Notes under the pieces: generated by a model
Seen by the model: only the letters and a program-made list of their open reading frames with translations
Database searches by the model: none
What the model was told of the DNA's origin: nothing
Origin: Pseudoneurospora amorphoporcata
Lineage: Eukaryota; Ascomycota; Sordariomycetes; Sordariales; Sordariaceae
Length of the DNA stretch: 64,000 nucleotides
Assembly (NCBI GenBank): GCA_033297205.1
Contig: MU859176.1
Location: forward strand, 47,763 to 111,762
Reading direction: 5' to 3'
Position numbers and translations under genes: made by a program
Shown here: positions 12,821 through 23,742 of the stretch, one piece after another
How the letters are laid out: each line of letters begins with the position of its first letter
Position numbering within the stretch: the first letter of the stretch is position 1

Positions 12821-14162
12821 GCTCTGGTGGCGGATGTGTATGGCGATGCATGGGCGCTGGTCCTCCTAACGCCTGATGTGTCAGTTTCTAGTTCAATCAA
12901 TGGATATGAAGAGAAAGGGAATGGGTTGTTGTGTACCAAATGTGAGCGAGGTTTTGTTCTGTCTCAGAGAGCGAGGAACCTTGCACTGGAGAGCCGTTCA
13001 AGGGGCATTGATCAGGGATCTGCTATGGGTAGAGGTTGCATTGGTATAAGCAAGGAAGGTGAATGATTAGATCAGCTTCGTGGTTTGGTGTCAGATTGTG
13101 CTTGTTGACAAGTTATGATAGGATAGTCGGGGTGTTGCGAATACAAATCAACCTGGAAAGATTTTGGCAAAGATTCCGTTGCATGGGAGGTGAAGAGGTG
13201 CAATGTCCAAAACAGAAGATGAAGGGTAACGCTGGGAGAATTTCCGTGTTGCCTTGAGTCTTGTGCGTATCAGGGTTGGCAAAAACCAGTGGTTTCATTA
13301 TAGTCCGAGTCGTCTTCGAACTATTTATGTATTCATTTTCTTCTGGAAGGAACAAATGTGTCCGAATTCTGCAAGTGCACCCCGTAAACTCACCATTCGC
13401 GGCAGGTCCATGTGCGCTGACGGGGCCCGAACTCGCTCGGGTCCGAAGACTTTCGGACAGCGTCCCATTCGTTTCCGAGTGAAGATGTGGGTCCAATAGC
13501 ACAGGGTAGAATGGAACACCGACTTTTGGTACGACGGACCTGAAGTGCGATGAGCGGCCGCCCACGAAATGTCGGAACATCGAAAACTTTGTTCTTCATT
13601 GAACTGACTTGAACATGACTGTTCATTCGAGTTCACATATGATTCATTCGAGGCGGTGTCCCATTGGTTGTGGTAGTACTGGGCATGTCAAGATCTGCAA
13701 GGGCCTCACAGGCGATTGCATGTCAGGGCGATGAAAATCTTCAGAAATCAGAACTATCGTGAGGAAAGCAGGTGTCGGTTCTTGAGGAAATTAGGTATGT
13801 TCAACCAGATAAGTTCTCCGAATAGCCTCAAAAGATTGCGTCAAAAGAGGAAGCTGCCCCAAAGTTGATTCAAGAAGAGCAAACGCAGCAAAACGTCCGG
13901 ACTGTTCCTGCCCTGAAAGATGGCCGTGCTCACAGGGGCAGCTCTGCCGTGGATTTCCATTGCGGCGGGCCCCTGAATGCCAAAGGTGGAGCACCGTTAC
14001 AGTGGAAAACATTGGCCCTTCAGGGGTCCGATAAACCGGAGACGGCGATGTATGCCCGCAGAGTCACACCGGAAGAGGTCTGTGGTCAGCCCGGCGAGCC
14101 CTAGACCTCTTCCGGTGTTCAACGGCGAATTTGACGGAAATCCTTCGCCACATTGATTGACC
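12821..14162. other. intergenic region, zinc-cluster factor to threonine aldolase
   Basis: 1.3 kb holding the 3' region of the transcription factor and the promoter and leader of threonine aldolase. No gene is supported. The only distinctive structure is the perfect hairpin at 14067-14117. Confidence 0.55.
14067..14117. repeat. perfect 15-bp inverted repeat in the threonine aldolase leader
   Basis: CACCGGAAGAGGTCT at 14067-14081 is the exact reverse complement of AGACCTCTTCCGGTG at 14103-14117, with a 21-base loop. It ends 45 bp before the first aldolase ATG, so it probably sits in the 5' UTR or core promoter. It could form an RNA hairpin or be a symmetric protein-binding site. Confidence 0.6.
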
Positions 14163-15570
14163 ATGCCGGCGCACTCCTTAAGAGCCATTGCCCACTATCT
14201 AAATATCGCCGGCCGACAAGCTTCACGTTCACACTTCAGAACCCCGGTGGTTACTTCGTCTGCCCGGCAGTCCTGTGGTTTCTCAACAACATCTCTCAAG
14301 ATGAGTGTCTCAGACGTCCCAAATGCCTGGGTTGGCAGCGCCGGCCCGGGAGGCTTCGATCTCCGAAGTAAGGATCTGGAAGTCCGAAACCGAGAATCAA
14401 GCGGCCATGACTAACATTATTTTCAGGTGACACCATGACAACTCCCACGGCGTCCATGCTTGCCGCTATCCAGTCTTGCTCTCTGCTCGACGATGTCACG
14501 CAAGAAGATCCCACCACAAGCGGCCTTGAGGCTCACTGCGCTGCTTTGTGCGGCAAGGAGGCCGGCCTCCTCGTTTTGTCCGGCACCATGGGCAACCAGC
14601 TGGCTATGAGGTCCTTGCTGACCCAACCGCCTCATGGTGTGCTCTGTGATGCCCGCTGCCACATCGTAAAATATGAGGCTGGAGGGTGAGTGCTCGTGTT
14701 TACTGCTTAATAAGACCAGCCTTAACATGATGTGATAGTGTCTCATCCCTAACGGGTGCTTCGCTCAAGCCCGTTATGCCCAGCAACGGCGTCTATCTTA
14801 CCCTCAAAGACGTCAAGGCCAACGTCTACCTCGACGACGACGTGCACACCTGCCCCACTCGCGTTATCGAGCTCGAAAACACGCTCAACGGCATGATCAC
14901 GCCGCTCGCCGAAATACGCCGCATCTCTGCATTTGCCCGCGACAATGGAATCAAGATGCACTGCGACGGCGCGCGCTTGTGGGAGGCGGTGGCCTCTGGC
15001 GCCGGAAGCCTTACCGAGTTTGCCGAGTGCTTTGACACCATCAGCCTATGCTTCTCCAAGGGCCTTGGTGCGCCCATCGGCAGCGTGCTGGTTGGCCCCA
15101 AGGACGTGATTAAGCATGCCCGGTGGGTGAGGAAGTCGATTGGTGGTGGGTTAAGGCAGTCGGGCGTAGTGGCCGCTGCGGCGAGGGTTGCTGTTGACGA
15201 AACGTTCGGCAAGGGGCCGAACGGTAAAGGCGGCAAGTTGAAGGGGGCGCATATTCTGGCTAAGGATATCGAGAGGATATGGACAGGCTTGGGCGGCAAG
15301 CTCCTTCATCCTGTCGACACCAACATGGTGTGGCTCGATCTGAACGATGCCAAGTGCTCGGTGGAGAGGATGAATGAACTCGGTAAGGAGGCCGGATTGA
15401 AACTATGGGCACCTCGGTTGGTTATCAGCTACCAGGCGTATGAAAACCGTGACTTTGTTCTGCCCAGGCTGGAGAACATCTTCAAGATGATCATGCACGA
15501 GAAGGCGACAAAGGCCGGCGAAGAATTCCAGAAGGCTGAGGGAGAGACGTCGCAATACCAGAGCAAATAG
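14163..15570 (+). CDS. L-threonine aldolase (PLP-dependent), with possible mitochondrial leader
   Basis: Three exons: 14163-14367, 14427-14685 and 14739-15570, giving 431 aa. The enzyme cleaves L-threonine or allo-threonine to glycine and acetaldehyde. Family marks are the TPTxxM start of the fold (DTMTTPTASM), GTMGNQLA, DxRCHI, an E-N-T segment, HCDGARLWEA, and the PLP lysine in SKGLGAPIGS (K262). These are the features of the low-specificity threonine aldolase / beta-eliminating lyase family. The first 46 residues lack acidic residues and are rich in Arg, Ser, His and Ala, a plausible mitochondrial presequence. A second in-frame ATG at 14301 (MSVSDVPNAW) would give a 385-aa cytosolic form. 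The longer start was chosen because the frame is uninterrupted, but the shorter form fits the size of yeast Gly1 better. A perfect hairpin precedes the first ATG. Confidence 0.93.
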
Positions 15571-17515
15571 AGCAAGTACGTCTAGCGATACCTCTAGAGT
15601 TTACCTAATCCGAGAGTCTAAGCCTCACCATGAACCGTCGGCCCGCTCTTTACATGCATAAAAGGGCCGAGAAAAATGCATCTGTGAGGTTGGGCTAGGC
15701 GGAACCGCCGATGAGCGAATGAGGAGAAGACTCGAGCGCAAGGCACCTTCCAAGATGGTGATCCTAATGTGTTGTTGTTGATAAATCAGTTTCTTGGCGC
15801 ATCGTTGCCAACAGGAACTTGTTGATGCCAAGCACAAATTCGTGAAAGGTTGCTTCTTGTTGCTGGCATTTATTGTTTCTCCAGCTTGCCGCTTTCTCTG
15901 TTGTTGCGACTTGAAAGTGTCGATGTCTCTCCTTTGAGGACAGATAGCCCGTTGCATTTTACATGTTCCGAGGAAATGTAAATGCTGAATGGCTCAACCG
16001 AGCACACCGATTGGCTCCTGTTGAACTTGAACTTGATGTTGATCGAAAAGGCGGGTGTTCCTGTCCTAGTGTGATGTTGCGGCTGACGACGACCTTTAAA
16101 GTCGACACCGAGCGCCCTTCTCTTCCGCACTGGTACTTTCCCGCTGTCCGCCGATACAGGGGGCCTCCACCCCACATTTGCTTCCCGCGAGGGATGGAGT
16201 TGACTCCACTCCTACCTCCCAGGATCCACTATAGCCAGCTTGACGTCACCGAGCAAGAGCGAATAGCGCCGAGAGCTTGCGGTCAATGAAGTGCCGGAGA
16301 CAGGGTTAACTAAAATGTTGGAGTCGACGGGACCATACGCCCCGGATGCGGGGGACGGGAGAATGTTTCTTCGTTCGACTTCGTCTTTTCTACATTCCGA
16401 TCGTCAGAGGTCAAGGCGTGGTGAGAATTAGTGTTCAATTTCATGGCTCTTTGCCTTTTCTCCCGTCGAAAGATATGCGCCGAGCCAATTCCAAGAACGC
16501 GATAAGAACTCACCTTGAGTAGTCACTTTCTCCGCGTATTCGAATGACGCCAACGTACCAACTCAGGTCCAAGTTGGCCGAGTCTCCGGTCCTGAACTTT
16601 GTCTGCTGCGGGTGTGTCATGCTCTGCAAGGCAAACCCAACATGATTGATTGGCCCTGACATCCACAGCGGGAAGCTTTCCTTGTTGCATGACATGGGAT
16701 GCCTAAAGTGCTTGCAGTTACTTGCTTCCACAACCGCATGCAAGGAATTGGAAAAACACGAGAACAATATCCTTATCCTGCACATCGTGATTCACTCGGG
16801 TTACTGGGTTCAGAAAATGAGACACAAAGTTCACATTCCTCACGTTCCCCAGAAATTCCTCGTGCCGACCCGATCACAAAGAAAACAGTGGAACCTGGAG
16901 AAATGCGGAGAGGATCGGCGTCACTTTTTCCTCTCGACGAGCTGGGGTGCAGGGGAGCAGGGGAGCAAGCATGACCTCGCCATGCTCGCCTACCTCGACG
17001 GCCGACGCATGTTGATACTGTTTCCTGGAAGCAGGGCTGCATGCAGGTTTCCTTTGCAGTTTCTAAGTCGGGCAGATTTCCGCAAAGGGAACATAGGGTG
17101 CTTGCCGCTGACGACGAGATGGTCTGAAGCGAGCCTTGTCAAAGTTGAGTGCCCTCACTGGGTGAAATACTACCAAATCTGAGGTTACATATTAAAAGTA
17201 CTGGGGGCTAAGTGAACAGTTTACCGGGTTGGCAGGTGCTCCCCACATCATCACCACGCTTGTCATCGGCACCTCCTTCCCGTCCTGATTTTCTCACTAA
17301 ACTTGCGGAGTTGCAGGAATTGCCCGGTAAACACTGGACCTGACTGGTTGGGAATCTGGATAATCTTCCTGTTGTCTCGCCGTGTCCTGGTATAATAAGC
17401 CTGCTATTCCCCTCTCCTCTCCCCAAAAACACTTTTTCGAAATTCTTACCGCCAGTTTTGGACTATGAGGTAGTGAAGACGCCGACATCGTCCTGACTTC
17501 ACAACCACCACAAGC
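15571..17515. other. intergenic region, threonine aldolase to trehalase
   Basis: 1.9 kb with no supported gene. The longest open frame (16646-17182, +) has no domain or codon pattern that I trust. A 10-bp inverted repeat (GTTTACCGGG near 17219, CCCGGTAAAC near 17320) lies upstream of trehalase. The rest is presumed UTR and promoter. Confidence 0.5.
17391..17413 (+). promoter_or_regulatory. TATA-like box and STRE-like CCCCT upstream of trehalase
   Basis: TATAATAAG at 17391-17399 lies 117 bp before the trehalase ATG, followed by CCCCT at 17409-17413, the core of the fungal stress-response element. Trehalase genes are stress-linked in fungi (family knowledge). Function here is inferred only from sequence and position. 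Confidence 0.25.
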
Positions 17516-19727
17516 ATGGTATCACGACTCCTTGGGGCAGCTGTGCCTCTGGCTGCTGCCATTCTGCCTGGAGCCCGCGCGTTGTATGTTAATGGCTCTG
17601 TAACGGCTCCATGTGACTCGCCGATCTATTGCTATGGCGAGCTTCTTCACCAAGTCGAGCTTGCTCGTCCATTTTCCGATTCAAAGACCTTTGTCGACAT
17701 GTAAGTGACTAGACAACGCCTGCTGGTGATATGGAAACGTTATTAACCCAACTTCTTCGCAGGCCCACCATCAAACCCGTCGACGAGGTCCTTGAAGCTT
17801 TCAGCAAGCTTAGCCTGCCATTGAGCAACAACTCGGAGCTTCACGAATTCCTCAACACCTACTTCGGACCCGCTGGAGGCGAGCTTGAGGCGGTACCAAC
17901 CGAGCAGCTCCACGTATCCCCAACATTTCTCGACAATGTCAATGATGATGTGATCAAACAATTCGTCGACTCGGTCATCAACATCTGGCCAGACCTTACC
18001 AGGAAATACGTTGGCGCGAGTGACACGTGCACGGGATGCGCTAACAGCTTCATCCCCGTCAACCGTACCTTCGTCGTGGCTGGTGGCCGCTTCCGTGAGC
18101 CTTACTACTGGGATTCGTTCTGGATCCTTGAAGGTCTTCTCCGCACGGGAGGCGCTTTCACCGAGATCTCAAAGAACACCATTGAGAACTTCCTTGATTT
18201 GGTGGAGCAGATCGGATTTGTTCCCAACGGAGCAAGGCTCTACTACCTCAACCGCTCGCAACCTCCACTCTTGACGCAAATGGTCAGGATCTATGTCGAA
18301 TACACCAATGATACCACCATCCTTCAAAGAGCGGTGCCGATTCTGAAGAAGGAGTGGGAGTGGTGGGTCACCAACCGCACCGTCGAAGTCAGCGCAGACG
18401 GAAAGACATATGCTCTCCAGAGGTGAGTTGAAATTACAGAAGCATGATCCACAACGGCCCTGAGCCATGTTTGGCTAATACCCTTTTCCGCAGATACCAC
18501 GTCGACAACAACCAACCCCGTCCCGAGTCATACCGCGAGGACTATATTTCCGCCAACAACAAGTCTTACTATGCTACCTCTGGTATTATCTACCCAGAGA
18601 AGAATCCTCTTAACGATACCCAGAAGGCACAGCTCTATGCAAACCTCGCCAGTGGCGCCGAGTCAGGATGGGACTACAGTACTAGGTGGCTGAAGAACCC
18701 TGGCGACGCAGCCCGGGACGTGTACTTCCCTCTCCGCTCGCTCAACGTCCTCGAAACTGTTCCTGTCGATCTAAACTCCATTCTCTACCAGAATGAGGTC
18801 ACCATCGGCAAGTTCCTTGCTCAGCAGGGCCACAAGGAGGAGGCTGACGAGTGGGCCAAGAAGGCCGAACAGCGCAGCGAGGCCATGTACAAGCTCATGT
18901 GGAACTCGACTTTGTGGAGTTACTTTGATTATAACTTAACATCGTCCTCCCAAAATATTTATGTGCCCGCCGACCCCAAGGTCTTTGCTTTCGAGCAGCC
19001 CAGCGGCACCCCCGAAGGCTACCAAGTTCTCTTTTCTATCAACCAGATGTTCCCCTTCTGGACTGGCGCCGCCCCAGACCAGATCAAGGCCAACCCGCTG
19101 GCTGTCAAGCTTGCCTTTGACCGGGTCAAAAACTTCCTCGACAACAAGGCGGGCGGCATCCCCGCTACGAACTTCATCACCGGCCAACAATGGGACGAGC
19201 CCAATGTCTGGCCACCCCTCATGCACGTTCTCATGGACGGTCTCCTCAACACTCCGGCCACCTTTGGCGAGGATGACCCCGCTTACCAGGAGACACAGAA
19301 CTTGGCCCTCCGCCTTGCCCAGCGCTACGTCGACTCGACCTTCTGCACCTGGTACGCCACCGGCGGATCCACGTCGGAGACGCCCAAGCTGCAGGGTCTC
19401 GGGTCCGAGGCCAAGGGCATCATGTTCGAGAAGTACTCGGACAACTCGACCAACGTTGCTGGTGGCGGAGGCGAGTACGAGGTCGTGGAAGGCTTCGGCT
19501 GGACCAATGGCGTGCTGATCTGGGCGGCGGACAAGTTTGGTGATAAGCTCAAGCGGCCAGATTGCGGTGATATTACTCCCGCTCATGTGGGCAAGAGGGC
19601 CGACACTACCCTAGAGAAGAGAGCTGTTGAATTGGATGCGTTTGATGCCAAGTTCACGAAGAAGTTCGCGAGGAAGGGGAAGGTTGAGAAGCTGAAGGCC
19701 AAGTTCAAGAGGCGTGCGGCTATTTGA
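17516..19727 (+). CDS. tre-1: secreted trehalase, GH37
   Basis: Three exons: 17516-17700, 17763-18422 and 18494-19727, giving 692 aa. It hydrolyses alpha,alpha-trehalose to two glucoses. Residues 1-22 form a signal peptide (LLGAAVPLAAAILPGARA), so it enters the secretory path to the cell wall or outside, unlike cytosolic neutral trehalase, whose N-terminal regulatory and calcium-binding region is absent. Both GH37 signatures are present: AGGRFREPYYWDSFW near residues 168-182 and QQWDEPNVWPP near 512-522. The likely catalytic acid is D342 in ESGWDYSTRW and the base E609 in GGGGEYEVVEGFGW, by analogy with the characterised bacterial enzyme. Many N-x-S/T sites suggest glycosylation. The last roughly 45 residues are unusually Lys/Arg-rich with dibasic KR pairs, possible Kex2 sites or a cell-wall-binding tail. 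The symbol is assigned by resemblance to the Neurospora gene and was not searched. Confidence 0.95.
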
Positions 19728-20485
19728 TGGGTGTTTTGAGGGTTGAGGAGGAGCATGATTGTTATGATTTGTGTTAATTGACATTGTTCTTTGTTCTTTC
19801 ACATTAATGAGGATTCAGTTGAAGATCCATCCGTGATTTGTGTTTGCTGGTGCTTGTAGCACGAGATACCATGTATTGATACTGAGTTGAGTCAACACGC
19901 ACGTTCTGATGGAAGAGGTTCTTACCTTTCTTTGTGTCTGTCGCATGAAAATCTTCCCTTTGCCGGGTGGATGACTTGCCCAAACGACGTTCTTGCTTGC
20001 CATAGCCCAGTATGTCGTATCACAAGCAGACCAACTGGTGACGATACATCACATACCGCTTTTACTCACTCGATTTGTTTTTGCTCAAACAGGTGTAGCG
20101 CCGGGTATAACTGGCTTCGACCAATCTACTGGTGAGCTGATGCGGGTCGCAAGGTTTCTCGGGTTCGATCCAGTGACAGGATTGGCTTGAGTAAAAACAA
20201 ATCGAGTGAGTAAAAGCGGTATGTCTAACACATGGATGATGGATTGATGGAAAATTTTTTTTGGCTTAAAAGTAGACTAACCTCACGCTCTTTTTCGATG
20301 CACAATCGCTCAGACCGGAAGCCATTCTCTGGATATCAAAAGGGTATAAAAAGAAAGAAAAAGAAAACTCCTAACCACATGTCCACGTCAAATCCACACC
20401 GATTACCTCATCCTCTTTCGCTCAACGCTCACCCACCAGCGCAAATAGCCTCTTTTTCTGCTGTGTATGGGCCCTCCCGTTGTTT
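19728..20485. other. 3'-to-3' intergenic region, trehalase and AT-hook gene
   Basis: The convergent genes share about 760 bp of 3' sequence. No gene is seen. A MITE (20056-20219) occupies the middle and may overlap a 3' UTR. Confidence 0.6.
20056..20219. mobile_element. MITE, 164 bp (type B, copy 1)
   Basis: 33-bp terminal inverted repeats with one mismatch; the outer 20 bases are CCGCTTTTACTCACTCGATT. TA lies at 20054-20055 and 20220-20221, a mariner/pogo-type target duplication. There is no coding capacity. The interior (GGGTATAACTGGCTTCGACC, then ATGCGGGTCGC) matches the element at 36745-36907 in inverted orientation, which proves a family rather than a chance palindrome. It lies between two convergent 3' ends. 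Confidence 0.88.
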
Positions 20486-21871
20486 CTAGTGCTTCCCAGT
20501 AAGGTTGTTCTTCCTCGGAGTCTGTGCTTTTGCAATTAGTTCCTTCCGAATTGTAAAAGAGAACTTCTTGCTTGGGCTCTCCGCTTCCATCTCTTTTATC
20601 TGCGAAACGTCCGTAACAGAGTTCCCATTTGGCTCTTTTATCACCCGCCATGCGGAACCCTTCTTCGGTCCAGGATTTTCAAACCTGGAACTGTCAGACT
20701 GAGGCGTTGCCGCTAGCTTACTTCGTCTTGGATCTGAGAAGATTGGTGATTCATACTGGTCTTGTGATCCAACCTCTTCGTGTTGCCGTTTTCCTGTCTC
20801 CTTTGGCTGAGGTGATGTGGCTAGCTTGCGTCGTTTCGCATGCGGCGGTACTGGCGAGTCGTCCCGATCTTGTGACCCGCCCTCTTCATGCTGGCGTTTC
20901 CATGGCTGCTTCTGCTGCTGCTCTTGTTGCTGCTGGTCCTGAGGCTGTCCGGAGGTATTTCGGTTAGGCGTTCCCTGCTCCTTCTTTTGTTTACACCAAT
21001 CGATGTATTCACGATAACGCGCTGACAGCGACGCACGGAATCGAGTAGCCAAACCGGGATCCAACAGCGACTTCCACACATCCACAGAACTCCCCTGGTT
21101 CGGGGTGTCGATGGATTTGAGGATTCCTCGCCATTTTGCCCGAAACTCTGAGACGATATCATCTCCATACCGCTCTAGCGCAGTTTGCTGTTCCAACTTG
21201 CTAAAACCGTCTGGGTAGATGAGGGGCTCTTGTGCCTGTATGAACCCCTGAGTATGGCCTTGGCTTCTATTTAAGAGATTATTCTTAGTGCCATCTCCTC
21301 TTGTCTTCTTTCTACTATCCATTTCCTGTTCGGGTAGTCTCTTTGTTGCTTTCTGAATCTGTAACGGCTGTACCGCATAATCGTGGCGGGACTTCTCAGG
21401 GCCTGCTATCGAAGCACGCAAATCAGGGTAAACCGTGTGTTGGTCGGCACCAGCGGACAGTGCCCGGCTGCCATGACGACTGTCAGGTTCAGTGCTAGTC
21501 CTGATCACCTCTTGCAAGACCAAAACGTCTTTCTTAGCGGTGGCTCGGGTTTTCCTGGTTTCAAAAAATGGAGTGACAGTCTTTTTCTCTCCAGATGGTT
21601 GATCAGGTGCTTTTGGTTCTTTCTGAGCTTGGGGTTGCGTCCGTGTGCTACGGCCCCTGTTGGTGTTCCCCCCTCTCTGGTGGATCCTTGGCCTACCACG
21701 GCCACGTTTGGGGGGTCGACCGACGCGGTTAGCGCTGGTAGGGGGACGGTTTTCGCTCCAATCGGGATCAGCATCATTGTTATCATTGTCGACATGGGCA
21801 ACAACGTTTTCGTATATGCCATGTGTGACAGCGTTGTCATTGTCATTTTGGGCAACATCTTGCTCCTCCAT
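20486..21871 (-). CDS. AT-hook protein immediately downstream of Gcn5 (461 aa)
   Basis: Single uninterrupted frame from the ATG at 21871. Residues 50-63 read VGRPPKRGRGRPRI, two overlapping AT-hook cores (GRP in a basic setting) that bind the minor groove of A/T DNA. Residues 1-40 are acidic and Asn/Asp-rich. Residues 222-297 (FSKLEQQTALERYG ... YREYIDWCKQKKEQ) look like a helical folded segment of unknown type. A Gln-rich run follows, then a duplicated 36-residue unit beginning KRQHEE at 325 and 361, each ending in a basic patch (KRRKL / RRSKL). It is probably nuclear. Only 27 bp separate its ATG from the stop of gcn5, and the two frames are the same phase, with those nine codons also open. 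It may therefore be a separate gene with overlapping UTRs, the second cistron of a dicistronic mRNA, or a readthrough or splice extension of Gcn5. Function is not recognised. Confidence 0.72.
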   Translation of the reverse strand: MEEQDVAQNDNDNAVTHGIYENVVAHVDNDNNDADPDWSENRPPTSANRVGRPPKRGRGRPRIHQRGGNTNRGRSTRTQPQAQKEPKAPDQPSGEKKTVTPFFETRKTRATAKKDVLVLQEVIRTSTEPDSRHGSRALSAGADQHTVYPDLRASIAGPEKSRHDYAVQPLQIQKATKRLPEQEMDSRKKTRGDGTKNNLLNRSQGHTQGFIQAQEPLIYPDGFSKLEQQTALERYGDDIVSEFRAKWRGILKSIDTPNQGSSVDVWKSLLDPGLATRFRASLSARYREYIDWCKQKKEQGTPNRNTSGQPQDQQQQEQQQKQPWKRQHEEGGSQDRDDSPVPPHAKRRKLATSPQPKETGKRQHEEVGSQDQYESPIFSDPRRSKLAATPQSDSSRFENPGPKKGSAWRVIKEPNGNSVTDVSQIKEMEAESPSKKFSFTIRKELIAKAQTPRKNNLTGKH

Positions 21872-21898
21872 CTGACGGTCCTCACGACTTCCACCCTT

Positions 21899-23242
21899 CT
21901 AAGGCTCGAGGTGTGACCACTCGGGAATCGCCTTGATTTGCTGCCACATGTACTTCTCGAGCTTGTTGGCGCATTTTGCGTATGGGGTGTTCTCGTTATT
22001 ATACTTTCGGCAGTTGTCGAATATAAGCTTGGCGTCCTTAATAAAATCTTCGGGCGTGTTGTACTGATCTTTCTCAAGCTTGTCCTCCATGGTACTCAAG
22101 TCCATAGGCTCCTTGATGACATCGTAGTAGTCGTGGACCTCATCTTTGTTAACGGGTACCAGGAACGGCCAACTACTGGCATGGTTCTGCAAATCATTGA
22201 GAAGGTGCAGCAGCTGGTTGTAGTTGGGTCCGTGGCGTGGCTGGCGGGCAAGCTCGTCCATATCTGGGCTCCATCCTGAAGCGCGGATGGCTTCGACTGA
22301 GAGAGGGTCGATGGGTGTTACGCCGTTTTTCCACTGCTTGGGGGGCTGGTGGACAATGTGGGATTTACTGTAGGCACGGATCTTGGCCTGCACGCACTCC
22401 TTCTGCTTGAGGAGCATGCGGCCCATCTCGAGGTAGCGTACTCGCGGAAGCATGCTGCACTGCATTATAGTGCCGCCTTCATAGTCCTTGATGTAGCCCA
22501 TCCATACTGATTTGTCGAGTGTGATCTCCTTCGTAAATCCTTGTTTCTTGAAGTAGCCAATGGCATAGTTGTCGGCGTATGTGAGGAAGTGCATGACGTC
22601 CGAGGTAGCCTTGACATAGTCCTTCAAATGCGACATGAGATGCGCACCATAACCCTTGACCTGTTGGTCGGAGGAAATGGCGCAAAAGACGATTTCGGCG
22701 AACTGGCGGCCCTTGAATGGTCGGTATGTAATGCCACCAACTACCTCGAGTGGCTTCTTGACAATGGCAATCGACAGATGGGTCCGGTCGTAGACAAGGC
22801 GCGCGATGTAGTCCTTGGGCATCTTGGGCAGTTGTTTCTGGAAGATGCACTTGAGGCCGGTAAGAATGATCAGGCTTTCGCGTTCGCCATCGTTGTTGAC
22901 CACACGGAACTCAATTTCGCCGTTGCGCTCTTCGATAACGGCGGCCTTCTCTGGGAAGGGAATGGCGGGGATTTTTGGCTTCTTCGTGTCCTCCGTCTCC
23001 TCAGTCGAGTCACTATGCTTAATTCGCTTCGCCGACGAGGGAGAGGTAGGCTCCTCGGTAGCCTTTCGCTTGGTGTCTGTAGTTATTCCAAACCATGTCA
23101 GTGGTGTCTGCGGCAGGGGGACTTGACCGAGGGGTTGAGGGGCATTGTGGCGTGGAGGGATGAGGGGTGATAAGGAGCCCGACTGACTTTCTTCCTTCAT
23201 TTTGATGTTGTACGGCAGGGCCGCGACGGAATTAGCGGGCAT
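21899..23242 (-). CDS. gcn5: histone acetyltransferase Gcn5 (SAGA catalytic subunit)
   Basis: Single exon of 447 aa. It acetylates histone H3 tails in SAGA/ADA complexes in the nucleus. The GNAT domain spans roughly residues 110-270, with the catalytic glutamate E183 in [11 protein letters not shown], the acetyl-CoA loop [10 protein letters not shown] (Q/RxxGxG/A) and [18 protein letters not shown]. The C-terminal bromodomain (about 345-440) has [30 protein letters not shown] and the acetyl-lysine-binding asparagine region [11 protein letters not shown]. It ends IPEWSHLEP, as expected for Gcn5. The start is the first ATG in frame (MPANSV); the frame is open 61 codons further upstream but contains no ATG. 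It shares a 500-bp divergent promoter region with the Ost5 gene. The frame continues open after its TAG into the AT-hook coding region, which is unusual. Confidence 0.96.
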   Translation of the reverse strand: MPANSVAALPYNIKMKEESQSGSLSPLIPPRHNAPQPLGQVPLPQTPLTWFGITTDTKRKATEEPTSPSSAKRIKHSDSTEETEDTKKPKIPAIPFPEKAAVIEERNGEIEFRVVNNDGERESLIILTGLKCIFQKQLPKMPKDYIARLVYDRTHLSIAIVKKPLEVVGGITYRPFKGRQFAEIVFCAISSDQQVKGYGAHLMSHLKDYVKATSDVMHFLTYADNYAIGYFKKQGFTKEITLDKSVWMGYIKDYEGGTIMQCSMLPRVRYLEMGRMLLKQKECVQAKIRAYSKSHIVHQPPKQWKNGVTPIDPLSVEAIRASGWSPDMDELARQPRHGPNYNQLLHLLNDLQNHASSWPFLVPVNKDEVHDYYDVIKEPMDLSTMEDKLEKDQYNTPEDFIKDAKLIFDNCRKYNNENTPYAKCANKLEKYMWQQIKAIPEWSHLEP

Positions 23243-23742
23243 ATCCGCCTCGGCTGAGGACCGATCGATGCTTGGATGTGTTCGCGACTGATGAATTGAT
23301 GATTGATGATGGTTGATTGATGGAACTGACGTCCGTTGTCGTAGTGTGACCGCGTCGGGGAGACGTGTGGTGGAGCGGTGGTTGCGGAGCGGGAAGCAGG
23401 AGGAAGTGGACCACCATTCCGTCAAAGGTGGAAACAGCAGGGCTGACTAACAGGGTTAAGATTGGTGGGCGGGACCCAAGCTCGGTCCACGCTAAACCCT
23501 TTTTCGGCTTCGAACACGTTCACCTCACTGGGTGCTGTCCACTGTCAGGTCCCAATCTGTGCTGGAGCTTCAGTTGATCTGGGGAAGCTCCCTCGAACTT
23601 CCGTCTGAATTTTGAACCATTGCATCAACATTTGCCCGTCTTTTTGATTCTCAACTGCATTCCACTTGGATGTCCAGATCTTGAGCTTCAGCTTGAATTG
23701 TATTGTCTTCAACCATCCACAACCAATTACTCCCCAGACTAA
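23243..23742. promoter_or_regulatory. shared divergent promoter region of gcn5 and ost5
   Basis: 500 bp between the start codons of two divergently transcribed genes, so both promoters and leaders must lie here. The part nearest gcn5 is open in the gcn5 frame but has no ATG. I see no unambiguous TATA box or named operator. Confidence 0.5.

Noticed and set aside
16646..17182. 178-codon + strand frame upstream of trehalase
   Set aside because: It has no recognisable domain, overlaps an antisense frame of similar quality and sits in the presumed promoter.
18936..19586. 216-codon minus-strand frame
   Set aside because: It is the antisense shadow of the trehalase catalytic exon.
22541..23170. 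209-codon + strand frame over gcn5
   Set aside because: It is antisense to a conserved acetyltransferase domain and has no homology of its own.
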